Shown here piece after piece: positions 18,007-26,447 of a stretch of DNA of 64,000 bases; positions within the stretch are counted from its first letter, which is position 1, and every line of letters starts with the position of its first letter. The notes beneath the pieces were generated by a model. That model had not been told where the DNA came from and ran no database searches. It worked only from the letters and a program-made list of their open reading frames with translations. Position numbers and translations under genes: made by a program. Location: contig CBDICS010000033.1 of NCBI GenBank assembly GCA_965277415.1, positions 1 to 64,000 of the forward strand. Direction: 5' to 3'. The DNA comes from JAHDHW01 sp965277415. Lineage in GTDB: Bacteria; Bacteroidota; Bacteroidia; Chitinophagales; Saprospiraceae.

Positions 18007-19008
18007 TTAAAGCGTACCGTTATTCTCTCGATATACTGTGGCAAGCACTGTTTGGCCAACTGCTCGTAGTGTTCTTTTATCAATATTACTCATATCATCA
18101 CATTGCGTATGCCAACATTTTGTAAATCCGGTTTCAGAACCTTCTGGCTTATTGATAATATCAATAGTCGGAATTCGGGCGATTCGATTGATAAATAAAT
18201 GGTCATCAATAATAGGTTTTGTTTTCTCTTCATCAAAATAAGTACTATACCCCATTCCTTGTCCAAGTTTCCAGACTTTACGCATCAATGTAGGCGCTAC
18301 AGACATAGATATTTCTTCCATCGTAAACCTAGCATTACTTGCGCCGACCATATCTAAGAGAATTCCATATTTAGCTTTATAACCAGGTTTATGCAAGTTT
18401 TTTGCCCAATGTTGTGAACCTAAACACCAAGAGGTGTAATCTTCAGACTGACTTTCGCCATAATCTTCCAAGTCAAAGAAAATAATATCTACACCAAGGT
18501 CAATTGGCGTTTGTTGAAGGTGTCTGGCAATTTCCATCAGAACGCCAACTCCACTTCCTCCATCATCGGCACCTAATACTGGTTTAGTTTTATTTTCTTC
18601 AAGGGGATCATGGTCAGAAATATGTCTACTATCCCAATGCGCACAAAGTAGGATACGAATGGGATTTTCAGGATTGTATTGTGCTATGATATTTGTTCCT
18701 CGTAATTCTTCACCGGTATAAGCTGTCGCTTTAAAATCTTGCTCAATTACATCTGCACCCAATGTTTTCATTTTATCAACCATCCAATTTTTGCAAGCTG
18801 TATGTTCTGCTGTATTAGGAACTCGAGGTCCAAACTCTGTTTGCTTAAGCACGTAATTATAAGCAGAATCACGTTCAAATTTCGGAATTCTAACTTCCTC
18901 CTTAGGTGTAGTAATTACAGGAGGCTTCGTCGTTTTGTCGTCTTTACAATTCGTACAAGCAAAAACAAGAAGTGAAGCAAAAACAAGAAATCGGAATTTA
19001 TTAAACAT
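18007..19008 (-). CDS. M28-fold lipoprotein, probable glutaminyl-peptide cyclotransferase
   Basis: A 333-residue exported zinc enzyme; VFAC gives a lipobox at Cys18. The animal-type glutaminyl cyclase pattern is present: LCAHWDSR, GADDGGSGVGVLMEIARHL (bridging Asp), FFDLEDYG (catalytic Glu), LGSQHWA, LLDMVGA, IDDHLFINRIARIPTIDII and CWHTQCDDMSNID (His ligand and closing loop). These enzymes turn N-terminal Gln into pyroglutamate. That fits this window, where five signal peptides cleave immediately before Gln. A plain M28 aminopeptidase is the alternative, but the WHTxxD and HWDSR blocks favour cyclase. It stands alone, convergent with the Lnt operon. Confidence 0.88.
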   Translation of the reverse strand: MFNKFRFLVFASLLVFACTNCKDDKTTKPPVITTPKEEVRIPKFERDSAYNYVLKQTEFGPRVPNTAEHTACKNWMVDKMKTLGADVIEQDFKATAYTGEELRGTNIIAQYNPENPIRILLCAHWDSRHISDHDPLEENKTKPVLGADDGGSGVGVLMEIARHLQQTPIDLGVDIIFFDLEDYGESQSEDYTSWCLGSQHWAKNLHKPGYKAKYGILLDMVGASNARFTMEEISMSVAPTLMRKVWKLGQGMGYSTYFDEEKTKPIIDDHLFINRIARIPTIDIINKPEGSETGFTKCWHTQCDDMSNIDKRTLRAVGQTVLATVYRENNGTL

Positions 19009-19047
19009 AATTTTTTTTAAAATCTACAAAAAGATAATTTGAAATTT

Positions 19048-20550
19048 TTATTCTCTCACCCAGGTTGTTCCATCTTTACCATCTTTTAACTGGATCTTTA
19101 AGGCCGTCAGCGTATCTCTAATTTTATCAGATGTCCCCCAATCCTTGTTCGTTCGGGCATGCTGCCGGATATCAATAATCAAATCCATCAGCCCATCGAG
19201 TGCTCCATCTTTTTGATCGCCATGGACTTCATCACTAAGACCAAATATATCATAAATAAATACTTGAAATGTACTCTTTAATCGATCAAGTGTATAAACA
19301 GTAATATCCTTAAAAGAAAGGTGTCCATCTTTTAATCCATTGACTTTTGGTACAAGTTCAAACAACCTGGCTAATGCTTTTGGTGTATTAAAGTCATCAT
19401 TCATTTCTTGGAATACAAGATCAATGAGTTCATTAATTTCTTTGTCTAAGTCACCTTCTGATCCATCTCCTGAAAATTGTAAAGCCTGAAGGGTTTTATT
19501 GCCTTCCATTAATCTTTTATATCCTTTTTCCGCAGCTAATAATGCTTCGTCTGTAAGGTCCAATGTACTTCGATAATGAGATTGAAGCATAAAGAATCGA
19601 AGCATCATTGGGCTGTATCCTTTAGAAATGTGAGGACTATCACCTGTGAATAGTTGCTGAGGAGTGATGGAATTATCTTCACTTTTCGACATCTTTCGAC
19701 CGTTCATCAAAAGCATATTGGTATGCAACCAATAATTAGCTGGAGCACATCCACATGCTCCATGGTTTTGAGCGACCTCATTTTCATGATGCGGGAATTT
19801 CAAGTCGTTCCCTCCTCCATGAATATCAAATGTCTTCCCTAGATACTTAGTACTCATTGCACTACATTCAAGGTGCCAACCAGGGAAACCTACGGACCAG
19901 GGAGAATCCCAATGCATCAGATGAGTCGGAGCTGCTTTGATCCAAATAGCAAAATCTGCAGGATGATTTTTCTCATCTTGATTTTTTAAGTCGTCTCTTG
20001 ATTCTGCTATTAGTTCTTCAATTACTCTTCCTGATAGTTTTCCATAGACATCATTTTCTTTGGCAAATTTGATGGTATCAAAATACACTGAACCATTTTT
20101 CACATAAGCATAACCATTCTTGATGATATCTTGTACCATTTCTATTTGTTCAATAATATGCCCCGTTGCCCGAGGTTCAATACTAGGAGGAAGCGTATTA
20201 AAAATATTCATCATTTTATGAAAACCATTCATATACTTTTGAACGACCTCCATAGGTTCTAATTGTTCTAATCTTGCTTTCTCAGCAATTTTATCTTCTC
20301 CTCCTGTATCAACATCTCCAACTAAATGTCCAACATCAGTAATATTTCGAACATATCTAACTTGATATCCGAGGTACATCAGATAGCGATAAATAATATC
20401 AAAACTTACAAAAGTTCGACAGTTGCCTAAATGTACATCACTATATACAGTAGGACCACAAACGTACATCCCTATTCTACCTTCGTTAATAGGCTTGAAT
20501 ACCTCTTTTTTCCTTTTTAAACTATTATAAACCTGAAGTGTATGATCCAT
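19048..20550 (-). CDS. cysS: cysteinyl-tRNA synthetase
   Basis: Charges tRNA-Cys in the cytoplasm. With the start at 20550 the protein has 500 residues and begins MDHTLQVYNSLKRKKE. The frame stays open 17 codons further upstream, but that extension is unlike the family. The class I signature is at residues ~33-43 (GPTVYSDVHLGN) and KMSKS appears in NGRKMSKSEDNS. Zinc ligands are in YVCGPT, HLECSAMS and the FPHHENEVAQ block. The C-terminal helical domain is complete. No operon partner; a copy of the TTGTGAT repeat lies upstream, between it and the next gene. Confidence 0.97.
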   Translation of the reverse strand: MDHTLQVYNSLKRKKEVFKPINEGRIGMYVCGPTVYSDVHLGNCRTFVSFDIIYRYLMYLGYQVRYVRNITDVGHLVGDVDTGGEDKIAEKARLEQLEPMEVVQKYMNGFHKMMNIFNTLPPSIEPRATGHIIEQIEMVQDIIKNGYAYVKNGSVYFDTIKFAKENDVYGKLSGRVIEELIAESRDDLKNQDEKNHPADFAIWIKAAPTHLMHWDSPWSVGFPGWHLECSAMSTKYLGKTFDIHGGGNDLKFPHHENEVAQNHGACGCAPANYWLHTNMLLMNGRKMSKSEDNSITPQQLFTGDSPHISKGYSPMMLRFFMLQSHYRSTLDLTDEALLAAEKGYKRLMEGNKTLQALQFSGDGSEGDLDKEINELIDLVFQEMNDDFNTPKALARLFELVPKVNGLKDGHLSFKDITVYTLDRLKSTFQVFIYDIFGLSDEVHGDQKDGALDGLMDLIIDIRQHARTNKDWGTSDKIRDTLTALKIQLKDGKDGTTWVRE

Positions 20551-20682
20551 TAATATAAACTTTGTTTGTTTTAGAACATGTTGAAACAAAAAGATTATCA
20601 AAAGATAGGCGCAAAATTACATAATTTCTGTATTCAATGCTTTTGTAATAGAAATTTGTATAAAATCATTTTTGCTCCTTGG

Positions 20683-20791
20683 GTGATCGCTTTGCTAGTG
20701 GTGTTGTGATTGTTCCTTTGGAACTAGTAATTTAGTGATCGCTTCGCTTGTGATCGACCTTCGGTCTTGTGATGGTTTGCTTTTAGTATGC
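20683..20791 (+). repeat. TTGTGAT mini-hairpin repeat, full copy
   Basis: A chain of units, each (T)TGTGAT plus a tiny stem-loop: GTTCC-TTT-GGAAC at 20712-20724, CGCTTCGC near 20741, GACC-TTC-GGTC near 20755-20765. It ends in TTTGCTTTTAGTATGC. The part 20732-20773 matches 28347-28388 at all but two of 42 positions. Confidence 0.8.
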
Positions 20792-20825
20792 TCACAAAAT
20801 TATACTTATAATGCATTTCTTGTTT

Positions 20826-21872
20826 CTACAGTTCCAGAACTGTCAAGACTGGATAATGATCCGAATGTTTTTCTTTAAATATAGTACAGTTTAAGACTTT
20901 CAAGCTTGGATCCGAAAGGATGTAATCAATTCGGAGGGCTGGTATACTTCCTGCATAAGTAGTACCAAATCCAAAACCTTTTTGTTGAAAGCTATCATTT
21001 AAATTTTCAGAGAGTAATTTATAAATATAAGATTGAGGGGTTTCATTAAAGTCTCCACAGAGCACTATGGGATGAGGGCTTTTTTGGATATGATCCCGTA
21101 CTTTTTCTGCCTGATCTACTCGAATCTTTGAATTATGCCTGAATTTACCAAAGACTCCTTTAATATCTGACCAAGTTTCTTTTTCTTTTATATCACCAGA
21201 AGCAATAATTTGTTCTGTTTCTGTGCTTACTCGATTAGATTTTAAATGTAAACTATACACTCTGATCGTTTTATCCTTAACCTTAATATCAGCCCATACA
21301 CATGAATTTGCTTTGGTTGTAAATGCTATTTCCCCAACATTCATTATCGGAAAATTAGATAATATTGCAGTACCCACATATGGGATTTTATGCTGATACT
21401 CAAACCCAAGTTTATCAGGTACTAATTGAGCCTTTGTGCTGTTGACTTCCTGTATACATAGAATATCTAAATCTCCTTTTTGATTAATAAACTTCGAAAA
21501 TTGTTGCACATTATCTAAATGCTCTTCTTTGCTTTTTGCTGCCAAAAAACCAAAGCCCGAAGTATTAAAAGAAAGTATACTAATAGATTCTTCTCTCGGG
21601 CTAGAATTGATAATACTCAAACCAATAAAGTTTGTAAAATGATTCCATCCAAGTAGAATACAAGCAGCAGAAAACAGAAAGTATCGTTTTTTTGCTATCA
21701 TCCAGAAAGCGACAAAAAACAAATTGGAAAATAATAACCACGGATATATGATTCCAAAAAAATTGATCCAAGAAAAAGATTTAGGATTAATAAAAGGCGA
21801 TAGGTAAGCTAAAAAAGTCACTAGTATCAATAATAGATTAAACCATCTGAATGTTGTATAAAATCTTTTCAT
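20826..21872 (-). CDS. endonuclease/exonuclease/phosphatase-family membrane protein
   Basis: A 348-residue protein with three N-terminal membrane helices (residues ~10-85) and a C-terminal EEP domain (~95-348). The EEP landmarks are ISILSFNTSGFG, ILCIQEVNS (metal-binding Glu), YSLHLKSNR, VLCGDFNETPQSYIY (catalytic Asp/Asn) and the terminal KHSDHYPVLTVLEL (catalytic His). Substrate is unknown: phosphodiester, nucleic acid or inositol phosphate are all possible. This gene commonly follows the rhomboid pair in Bacteroidota, and here it starts 30 bp after the first rhomboid stop, suggesting one operon. Confidence 0.9.
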   Translation of the reverse strand: MKRFYTTFRWFNLLLILVTFLAYLSPFINPKSFSWINFFGIIYPWLLFSNLFFVAFWMIAKKRYFLFSAACILLGWNHFTNFIGLSIINSSPREESISILSFNTSGFGFLAAKSKEEHLDNVQQFSKFINQKGDLDILCIQEVNSTKAQLVPDKLGFEYQHKIPYVGTAILSNFPIMNVGEIAFTTKANSCVWADIKVKDKTIRVYSLHLKSNRVSTETEQIIASGDIKEKETWSDIKGVFGKFRHNSKIRVDQAEKVRDHIQKSPHPIVLCGDFNETPQSYIYKLLSENLNDSFQQKGFGFGTTYAGSIPALRIDYILSDPSLKVLNCTIFKEKHSDHYPVLTVLEL

Positions 21873-21902
21873 AGTGCTCCTTAACTCTATTTACAACATA
21901 CT

Positions 21903-22814
21903 CTATTTTTTACTAGCATTAAACAAAAACTCCTTCTCTTCTTCAGAAAGGCTTTCGTATCCATTTTGCTTAATTTTATCAAGAATAATGTCGAGTTCTT
22001 CCTGATGGGAAGATCTAACTTCTTTTTTTGGCTTATGTTTCTTTGCTTGAGCAGCTTTTGGATTTTTATACGCAACTCTAGGACCTTGTCTTTTAGCTGA
22101 ACCTAGATTATTAAATAGAGATGACAGCTTATCCATAAAATTATTGATTGGTACGGCCCAATCTCTTCCATTCCTAAGTTGTGTGGCAAACATCCATCCA
22201 AAGAATGCGCCTCCAAGATGTGCTGCATGACCACCGGTATTATCCATTCCTCCTACACCAATTAAATCCAATAGAAGCATTATACCAACCAAGTATTTCA
22301 GCTTTACAGCTCCAATAAGCGGAAGATGTAAAAGATAATCTGGAGCTATAACACCTGCTGCGAGGATCACTGCCATGACCGCTGCTGAAGCACCAAAGGC
22401 ATAGCTAGGACTAGAAATCATAAGATTGGCGAAAAGAAAATAAATAAAAGCACCAAATAATCCGCCCATTAAGTACAGTGGTAAAATCCGCCGATCACCA
22501 ATCAAATCACCTACAATCTTTCCAAACCAGTATAACAACAACAGGTTCCATAGGATATGCATAAAGCTAACATGTAAAAACATATTCGTGACAAGCACCC
22601 AGAGGTGGGTCAAGTTAAACATCCAATCCTTATTGATAGAAAGGTATTTAAGGATATTATCTGTTGCAAGTCCCGTTATATCTCGGCCTGCACCTGAAAA
22701 CACTAATACGAGGTTGATTATTATAAACACAGCAATATTGATCAATATGATACGAGTTATCATATTCCCTGTATTAAACTGCAATTTTAAATCGTCCCAA
22801 ATAGATGCAAACAT
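21903..22814 (-). CDS. rhomboid-family intramembrane serine protease
   Basis: A 303-residue six-helix rhomboid. The catalytic Ser143 is in FGASAAVMA and His199 in GGHAAHLGGAFFGW. The WNLLLLYWFG helix (~89-98) holds the family's polar residues. A cytoplasmic tail of ~80 residues is basic (KAAQAKKHKPKKE) and ends in a short helical domain (LDIILDKIKQNGYESLSEEE) repeated in many Bacteroidota rhomboids. Rhomboids cut membrane helices near the periplasmic face; the substrate is unknown. It lies just after a second rhomboid and before an EEP-family gene on the same strand. Confidence 0.93.
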   Translation of the reverse strand: MFASIWDDLKLQFNTGNMITRIILINIAVFIIINLVLVFSGAGRDITGLATDNILKYLSINKDWMFNLTHLWVLVTNMFLHVSFMHILWNLLLLYWFGKIVGDLIGDRRILPLYLMGGLFGAFIYFLFANLMISSPSYAFGASAAVMAVILAAGVIAPDYLLHLPLIGAVKLKYLVGIMLLLDLIGVGGMDNTGGHAAHLGGAFFGWMFATQLRNGRDWAVPINNFMDKLSSLFNNLGSAKRQGPRVAYKNPKAAQAKKHKPKKEVRSSHQEELDIILDKIKQNGYESLSEEEKEFLFNASKK

Positions 22815-22863
22815 GTTTTAAATCAAAATTAGATTGTTGTTAATATATATATTCTATTTCCTA

Positions 22864-22871
22864 CAAATATA
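22864..22871 (-). promoter_or_regulatory. candidate -7 box before the first rhomboid gene
   Basis: TATATTTG on the minus strand is an exact TAnnTTTG match about 50 nt before the ATG at 22814. A TTTG at 22886-22889 is only 14 nt upstream of it, shorter than usual. Confidence 0.4.
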
Positions 22872-22954
22872 CTTGAATTGCCTAGCAAATGTTTTAGCCT
22901 TTATAGATTTTATTTTTAAAGATAAAAAACAGCGCTTCCAGTTTTACTAGATTT

Positions 22955-23641
22955 TTAAAACCTGGATCCAAACTTTTGCCAATACATAATCATAAGAAAA
23001 CCGAATACAGCTCCTCCTACGTGTGCAAAGTGAGCAATACTTTGTCCAAATATTTGAAACCCAGTGAATCCGCCTAATAAATCAAGTGCTAATAAACCTG
23101 GAATAAAATACTTGGCTGCAATAGGCACTGGAAAAAAGATTAAAGCCAATTTTGCATTTGGGAAATTCATTCCGTAGCCAACAAGAACTCCGTATAATGC
23201 TCCAGAAGCTCCGACGACGGGAATATGTGCCAAATATCCAGGGCCTCCTAAAAAATTCATTTCAATATAAATAGAAAGAAGATGAATTAATAATGCTCCC
23301 AACCCCGTAATTAAATAAAATAATAAAAACCTTTTTGTCCCCCAAAGGCTTTCAAGAGGTGGCCCAAACATAAATAATCCAAACATATTAAAGAACAAAT
23401 GCATTACCCCTCCATGCATAAACATATGAGAGATAATTTGAAACGGCTTGAAATATTCAGATGTGGGATAAAACATAGCAAGGATATCTCTCTGCCATTC
23501 AAAGAATCGTTCACCATCTGGCCTATTTACAAGGTCTTGGAAAACATACCCTGGAATTTCGCCAAGCATCGCGGTACTTGCGATATAGACGATTACATTT
23601 ATAATGATCAGGTGCTTAACAACGTCAGTAATTCTTAACAT
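22955..23641 (-). CDS. rhomboid-family intramembrane serine protease (second copy)
   Basis: A 228-residue minimal rhomboid with six helices and no tail. Ser146 lies in VVGASGALYG and His207 in IAHFAHVGGAVFGF; HLFFNMFGLFMFGPPLE carries the conserved Asn/Gly surface of helix 2. The loop-1 region (residues ~30-65) is large and polar. It is distinct from its neighbour in sequence and lacks the basic tail, so the two probably have different substrates. It lies between mutL and the other rhomboid, all in the minus direction. Confidence 0.94.
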   Translation of the reverse strand: MLRITDVVKHLIIINVIVYIASTAMLGEIPGYVFQDLVNRPDGERFFEWQRDILAMFYPTSEYFKPFQIISHMFMHGGVMHLFFNMFGLFMFGPPLESLWGTKRFLLFYLITGLGALLIHLLSIYIEMNFLGGPGYLAHIPVVGASGALYGVLVGYGMNFPNAKLALIFFPVPIAAKYFIPGLLALDLLGGFTGFQIFGQSIAHFAHVGGAVFGFLMIMYWQKFGSRF

Positions 23642-23739
23642 GATAAATTAATTCCTTTTTTCATAAACACAGGAAACGCTAAAAAGATGAGACAAGGTCT
23701 AAAAAGTTGAAGAGAATAGCAGTCTTTTTCGACTAAATT

Positions 23740-23747
23740 CAAATATA
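23740..23747 (-). promoter_or_regulatory. candidate -7 box before the second rhomboid gene
   Basis: Minus-strand TATATTTG, an exact TAnnTTTG match in the gap between mutL and the rhomboid, about 100 nt before the start. No -33 TTG at a suitable distance was found. Confidence 0.3.
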
Positions 23748-23788
23748 ACTATGTTAGATTCACTAAAAAAAGAATGCTTAGAGCATGC

Positions 23789-25642
23789 TTATACCTCAAA
23801 CCGCCGGGCCAAATCTTCGAGTTCAAAGGTAATAAAACAATTTTTCCCTGCTGGATTTTTATAAGGTACACTACAGGCAAAAAGTTGGTCTATTAATTCT
23901 TGCATTTCAACAACTGTCAATTGCTGTCCTTTTTTTATAGCAGCACTTCTAGCCATAGATCTCGCTATATTGTCATGAATATCCAGTTTGAGGTCTAAAT
24001 TATTTTTGTACTGTTCTAATAAGTTTTCAATGATACGTATTTCATCATAGCCTTGTGGCAAGTCAGCAGGTATACCATGAATTACAAAAGTATTATTCCC
24101 AAACTCCTGAAGATCAAACCCTAAAGCATTGATTTGTTCACCAATAGATTTCAGTACCTCGGCATCTGCAGTAGTCACCGTGATCGTTTTTGGAAATAAT
24201 TCTTTTTGAGTAAAAGATTCTTGTTCCTCAAGTGCAGCCATATATCGTTCGTATAATATTCTTTCATGAGCGGCTTGTTGATCTACCAACAAAAAGCCTG
24301 ATTTAATTTGATTCACGATATATGTTCCATGAACTTGATAGGGTTCTTTTTGTTTTTTTGAAAATTCTCCTCCTATTTCCTGATCTTTATTTTCAGACCA
24401 CTGACTTTCAATGGTAAGTGGTTCGGTAGAATTCTGATTGCCCTCAACTTGATCAAAATTATCTAGTCCTTCATATAATTTATCCCAATTCTTTAGATTT
24501 GAATTTTCAAGCTTCGAAGTCGGCTTTTGAAATCCTCCCGGAGCATTAGCCTTTGAACTAGCATTTGTAAAATTAGGCTCAGATTTATGATCTGAATTCG
24601 GCTTGTAAGTAGAAAAATTTCTTTCTTGATCGAAATCTAATGTCGGCGTAATACTGTATTGCCCAAGCGCATGCCTGATCGCTACTTTGAGGTAATTATA
24701 TACCAATCGCTCATCATCAAATTTTATTTCTTGTTTCGTAGGATGAACATTAATATCTATTCTTGCAGGATCAATTTCCAGAAAAACTACATATAATGGA
24801 TAGGTATCTTTATTTAAAATATCCTCATAAGCACCCATGATGGCATGATTGAGGTAACCACTCTTAATGAATCGCTGATTGACATAAAACAATTGCTCTC
24901 CTCTGGTCTTTTTTGCAAACTCAGGTTTACCAACAAAACCAGTAATTTTAAGAATATCAGTTTCTTCACTTATCGGAACTAATTTTTTGTTCCAAGTATT
25001 GCCAAATATACCTACAACTCTTTGCCGGAGGTTTCCCGTTTGAAGGTGGAAAATCTCAGAAGTATTATGATGAAGCGAGAAAAAGATATCCGCGTGTGCA
25101 ATCGCTACTCTTTGAAATTCATCCAATATATGTCGCATTTCGACTGAGTTGGATTTCAAAAAATTACGTCTTGCAGGAACATTAAAGAAAAGGTTTTTAA
25201 CAGAAATACTTGTTCCTACTGCACATTGACAAGCTTCTTGAGTTTTAACTTCTGAACCTTCTATTATGATCTGGACGCCCAATTCATCGGAATGACGCCG
25301 GGATTTCAATTCCACATGTGCAATAGCAGCAATACTAGCCATCGCTTCACCACGAAAACCCATCGTTCTAATAGCGAAAAGATCTTTAGCCTGTCGAATT
25401 TTGGAGGTTGCATGCCGTTCAAAGGACATTCTTGCATCTGTCTCAGACATACCACAGCCATTATCGATTATTTGTATAAGAGACTTCCCTGCGTCTTTTA
25501 TAATTAACTTTATACTTGTACTACCTGCATCTATGGAGTTCTCCAGCAATTCCTTCACCACTGAAGCTGGTCGTTGAATGACCTCCCCCGCAGCAATCTG
25601 ATTAGCAATGGCATCCGGTAGAAGCTGAATGATATCAGCCAT
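23789..25642 (-). CDS. mutL: DNA mismatch repair protein MutL
   Basis: A 617-residue GHKL ATPase that links mismatch recognition to strand removal. N-terminal ATP-binding motifs: KELLENSIDAGST, IIDNGCGMSE and TMGFRGEAMASI. DNA-binding and dimer motifs follow (FFNVPARRNFLKS, LFYVNQRFIKSGYL, DINVHPTKQEIKF). A poorly conserved Asn/Ser/Pro-rich linker spans ~335-425 and the C-terminal dimerisation domain ~425-617. The nuclease motif reads DQQAAHERILYE, with Gln where the consensus DQHA has His, and no CPHGRP zinc motif is seen. A small membrane protein gene follows upstream by 54 bp. Confidence 0.96.
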   Translation of the reverse strand: MADIIQLLPDAIANQIAAGEVIQRPASVVKELLENSIDAGSTSIKLIIKDAGKSLIQIIDNGCGMSETDARMSFERHATSKIRQAKDLFAIRTMGFRGEAMASIAAIAHVELKSRRHSDELGVQIIIEGSEVKTQEACQCAVGTSISVKNLFFNVPARRNFLKSNSVEMRHILDEFQRVAIAHADIFFSLHHNTSEIFHLQTGNLRQRVVGIFGNTWNKKLVPISEETDILKITGFVGKPEFAKKTRGEQLFYVNQRFIKSGYLNHAIMGAYEDILNKDTYPLYVVFLEIDPARIDINVHPTKQEIKFDDERLVYNYLKVAIRHALGQYSITPTLDFDQERNFSTYKPNSDHKSEPNFTNASSKANAPGGFQKPTSKLENSNLKNWDKLYEGLDNFDQVEGNQNSTEPLTIESQWSENKDQEIGGEFSKKQKEPYQVHGTYIVNQIKSGFLLVDQQAAHERILYERYMAALEEQESFTQKELFPKTITVTTADAEVLKSIGEQINALGFDLQEFGNNTFVIHGIPADLPQGYDEIRIIENLLEQYKNNLDLKLDIHDNIARSMARSAAIKKGQQLTVVEMQELIDQLFACSVPYKNPAGKNCFITFELEDLARRFEV

Positions 25643-25696
25643 AGTTTTTCGATTATTTAAAGCATTTTCTAAAAAAACTTCTTAATAAGGCTTAGA

Positions 25697-26017
25697 TTAA
25701 TTTCCAAGGCTCTTCTCAATTAATGGCAAATATACAGTAAGAAAGTAATATGATAAAGCTACTAAGGCAACTATTATTCCTAAGAGCATAATTGTTGATC
25801 TTTTTGAAGCAGAACGGGAAGACCTTGCTTTAGAATTATAATTTCGCCTAAGGTTATTTGCAATTCTTCTTTTCACCGCTTCAGGGTCATTATTCCCCTT
25901 TCCTTGAGCTGCTTTGACTCTTTGTTCTAAGTCTTCCTTATTTACATCCCAATACCTCGGTTTATATTCAAACCGTTGATATTTTTGTTTCTTAAAAAAC
26001 CCGCCAATCATTGCCAT
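25697..26017 (-). CDS. conserved small basic membrane protein
   Basis: A 106-residue protein: a polar, Arg/Lys-rich cytoplasmic N-terminal part containing YKPRYWDVNKEDLEQRV, a linker (AVKRRIANNLRRNYNSKARS), then one C-terminal membrane helix at ~76-95 (IMLLGIIVALVALSYYFL). Proteins of this shape precede mutL in other Bacteroidota, so the neighbourhood looks conserved, but no function is known. It probably shares a transcript with mutL, whose start is 54 bp downstream. Met1 or Met3 (MIGGFFKKQ) could be the start. Confidence 0.8.
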   Translation of the reverse strand: MAMIGGFFKKQKYQRFEYKPRYWDVNKEDLEQRVKAAQGKGNNDPEAVKRRIANNLRRNYNSKARSSRSASKRSTIMLLGIIVALVALSYYFLTVYLPLIEKSLGN

Positions 26018-26447
26018 GATATTGAAATTTTAATTGAAGTTATTAGCTATTTATAAACAACTTCTGTTTAATAGTAAATTACGACTTCGCATGTAATAAA
26101 CGAAAATAACGGTCATTTTTCTATGATTTTTTTAAAAAACTGGATTACAAAAATGGCTTTTTAGTCCATTTTACTGCTTTATCATCTAATCGAAAAAAAT
26201 AATCAGATAGTAAAAGACCATTTAGAGTATCTTAAAGGATTAGCATCCAGCCTACAAATATCAATTCAAATGACATTCTATACTCTTATGATTAAAATTC
26301 AAGCAATTATGGTGGTCTTAAAAACTATTTTAATAAAAATATAAACAACTTTGATTTGAACTTGTTGAGCTACCATAATCGGTTTATATTTGTACTTTCA
26401 ATATTTAGTAGGTATAAATAATTTCGTGTCCTTTCGAATACTGAGCA
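26018..26447. other. divergent intergenic region
   Basis: 430 bp between two divergent genes, with no credible ORF. It holds the likely promoter of the purF-type gene and an 8-bp inverted repeat (ATTATGGT at 26306-26313, ACCATAAT at 26372-26379) that brackets its upstream side and might be an operator. Confidence 0.5.
26362..26392 (+). promoter_or_regulatory. probable promoter of the amidophosphoribosyltransferase gene
   Basis: TTG at 26362-26364, then 20 nt, then TATATTTG at 26385-26392, an exact -7 box. The predicted 5' leader is about 50 nt. Box and spacing both fit the Bacteroidota primary-sigma pattern. Confidence 0.6.

Noticed and set aside
17803..18069. 88-codon plus-strand frame
   Set aside because: It overlaps the repeat remnant and the 3' end of the glutaminyl-cyclase gene, has no protein-like pattern and no signal or motif.
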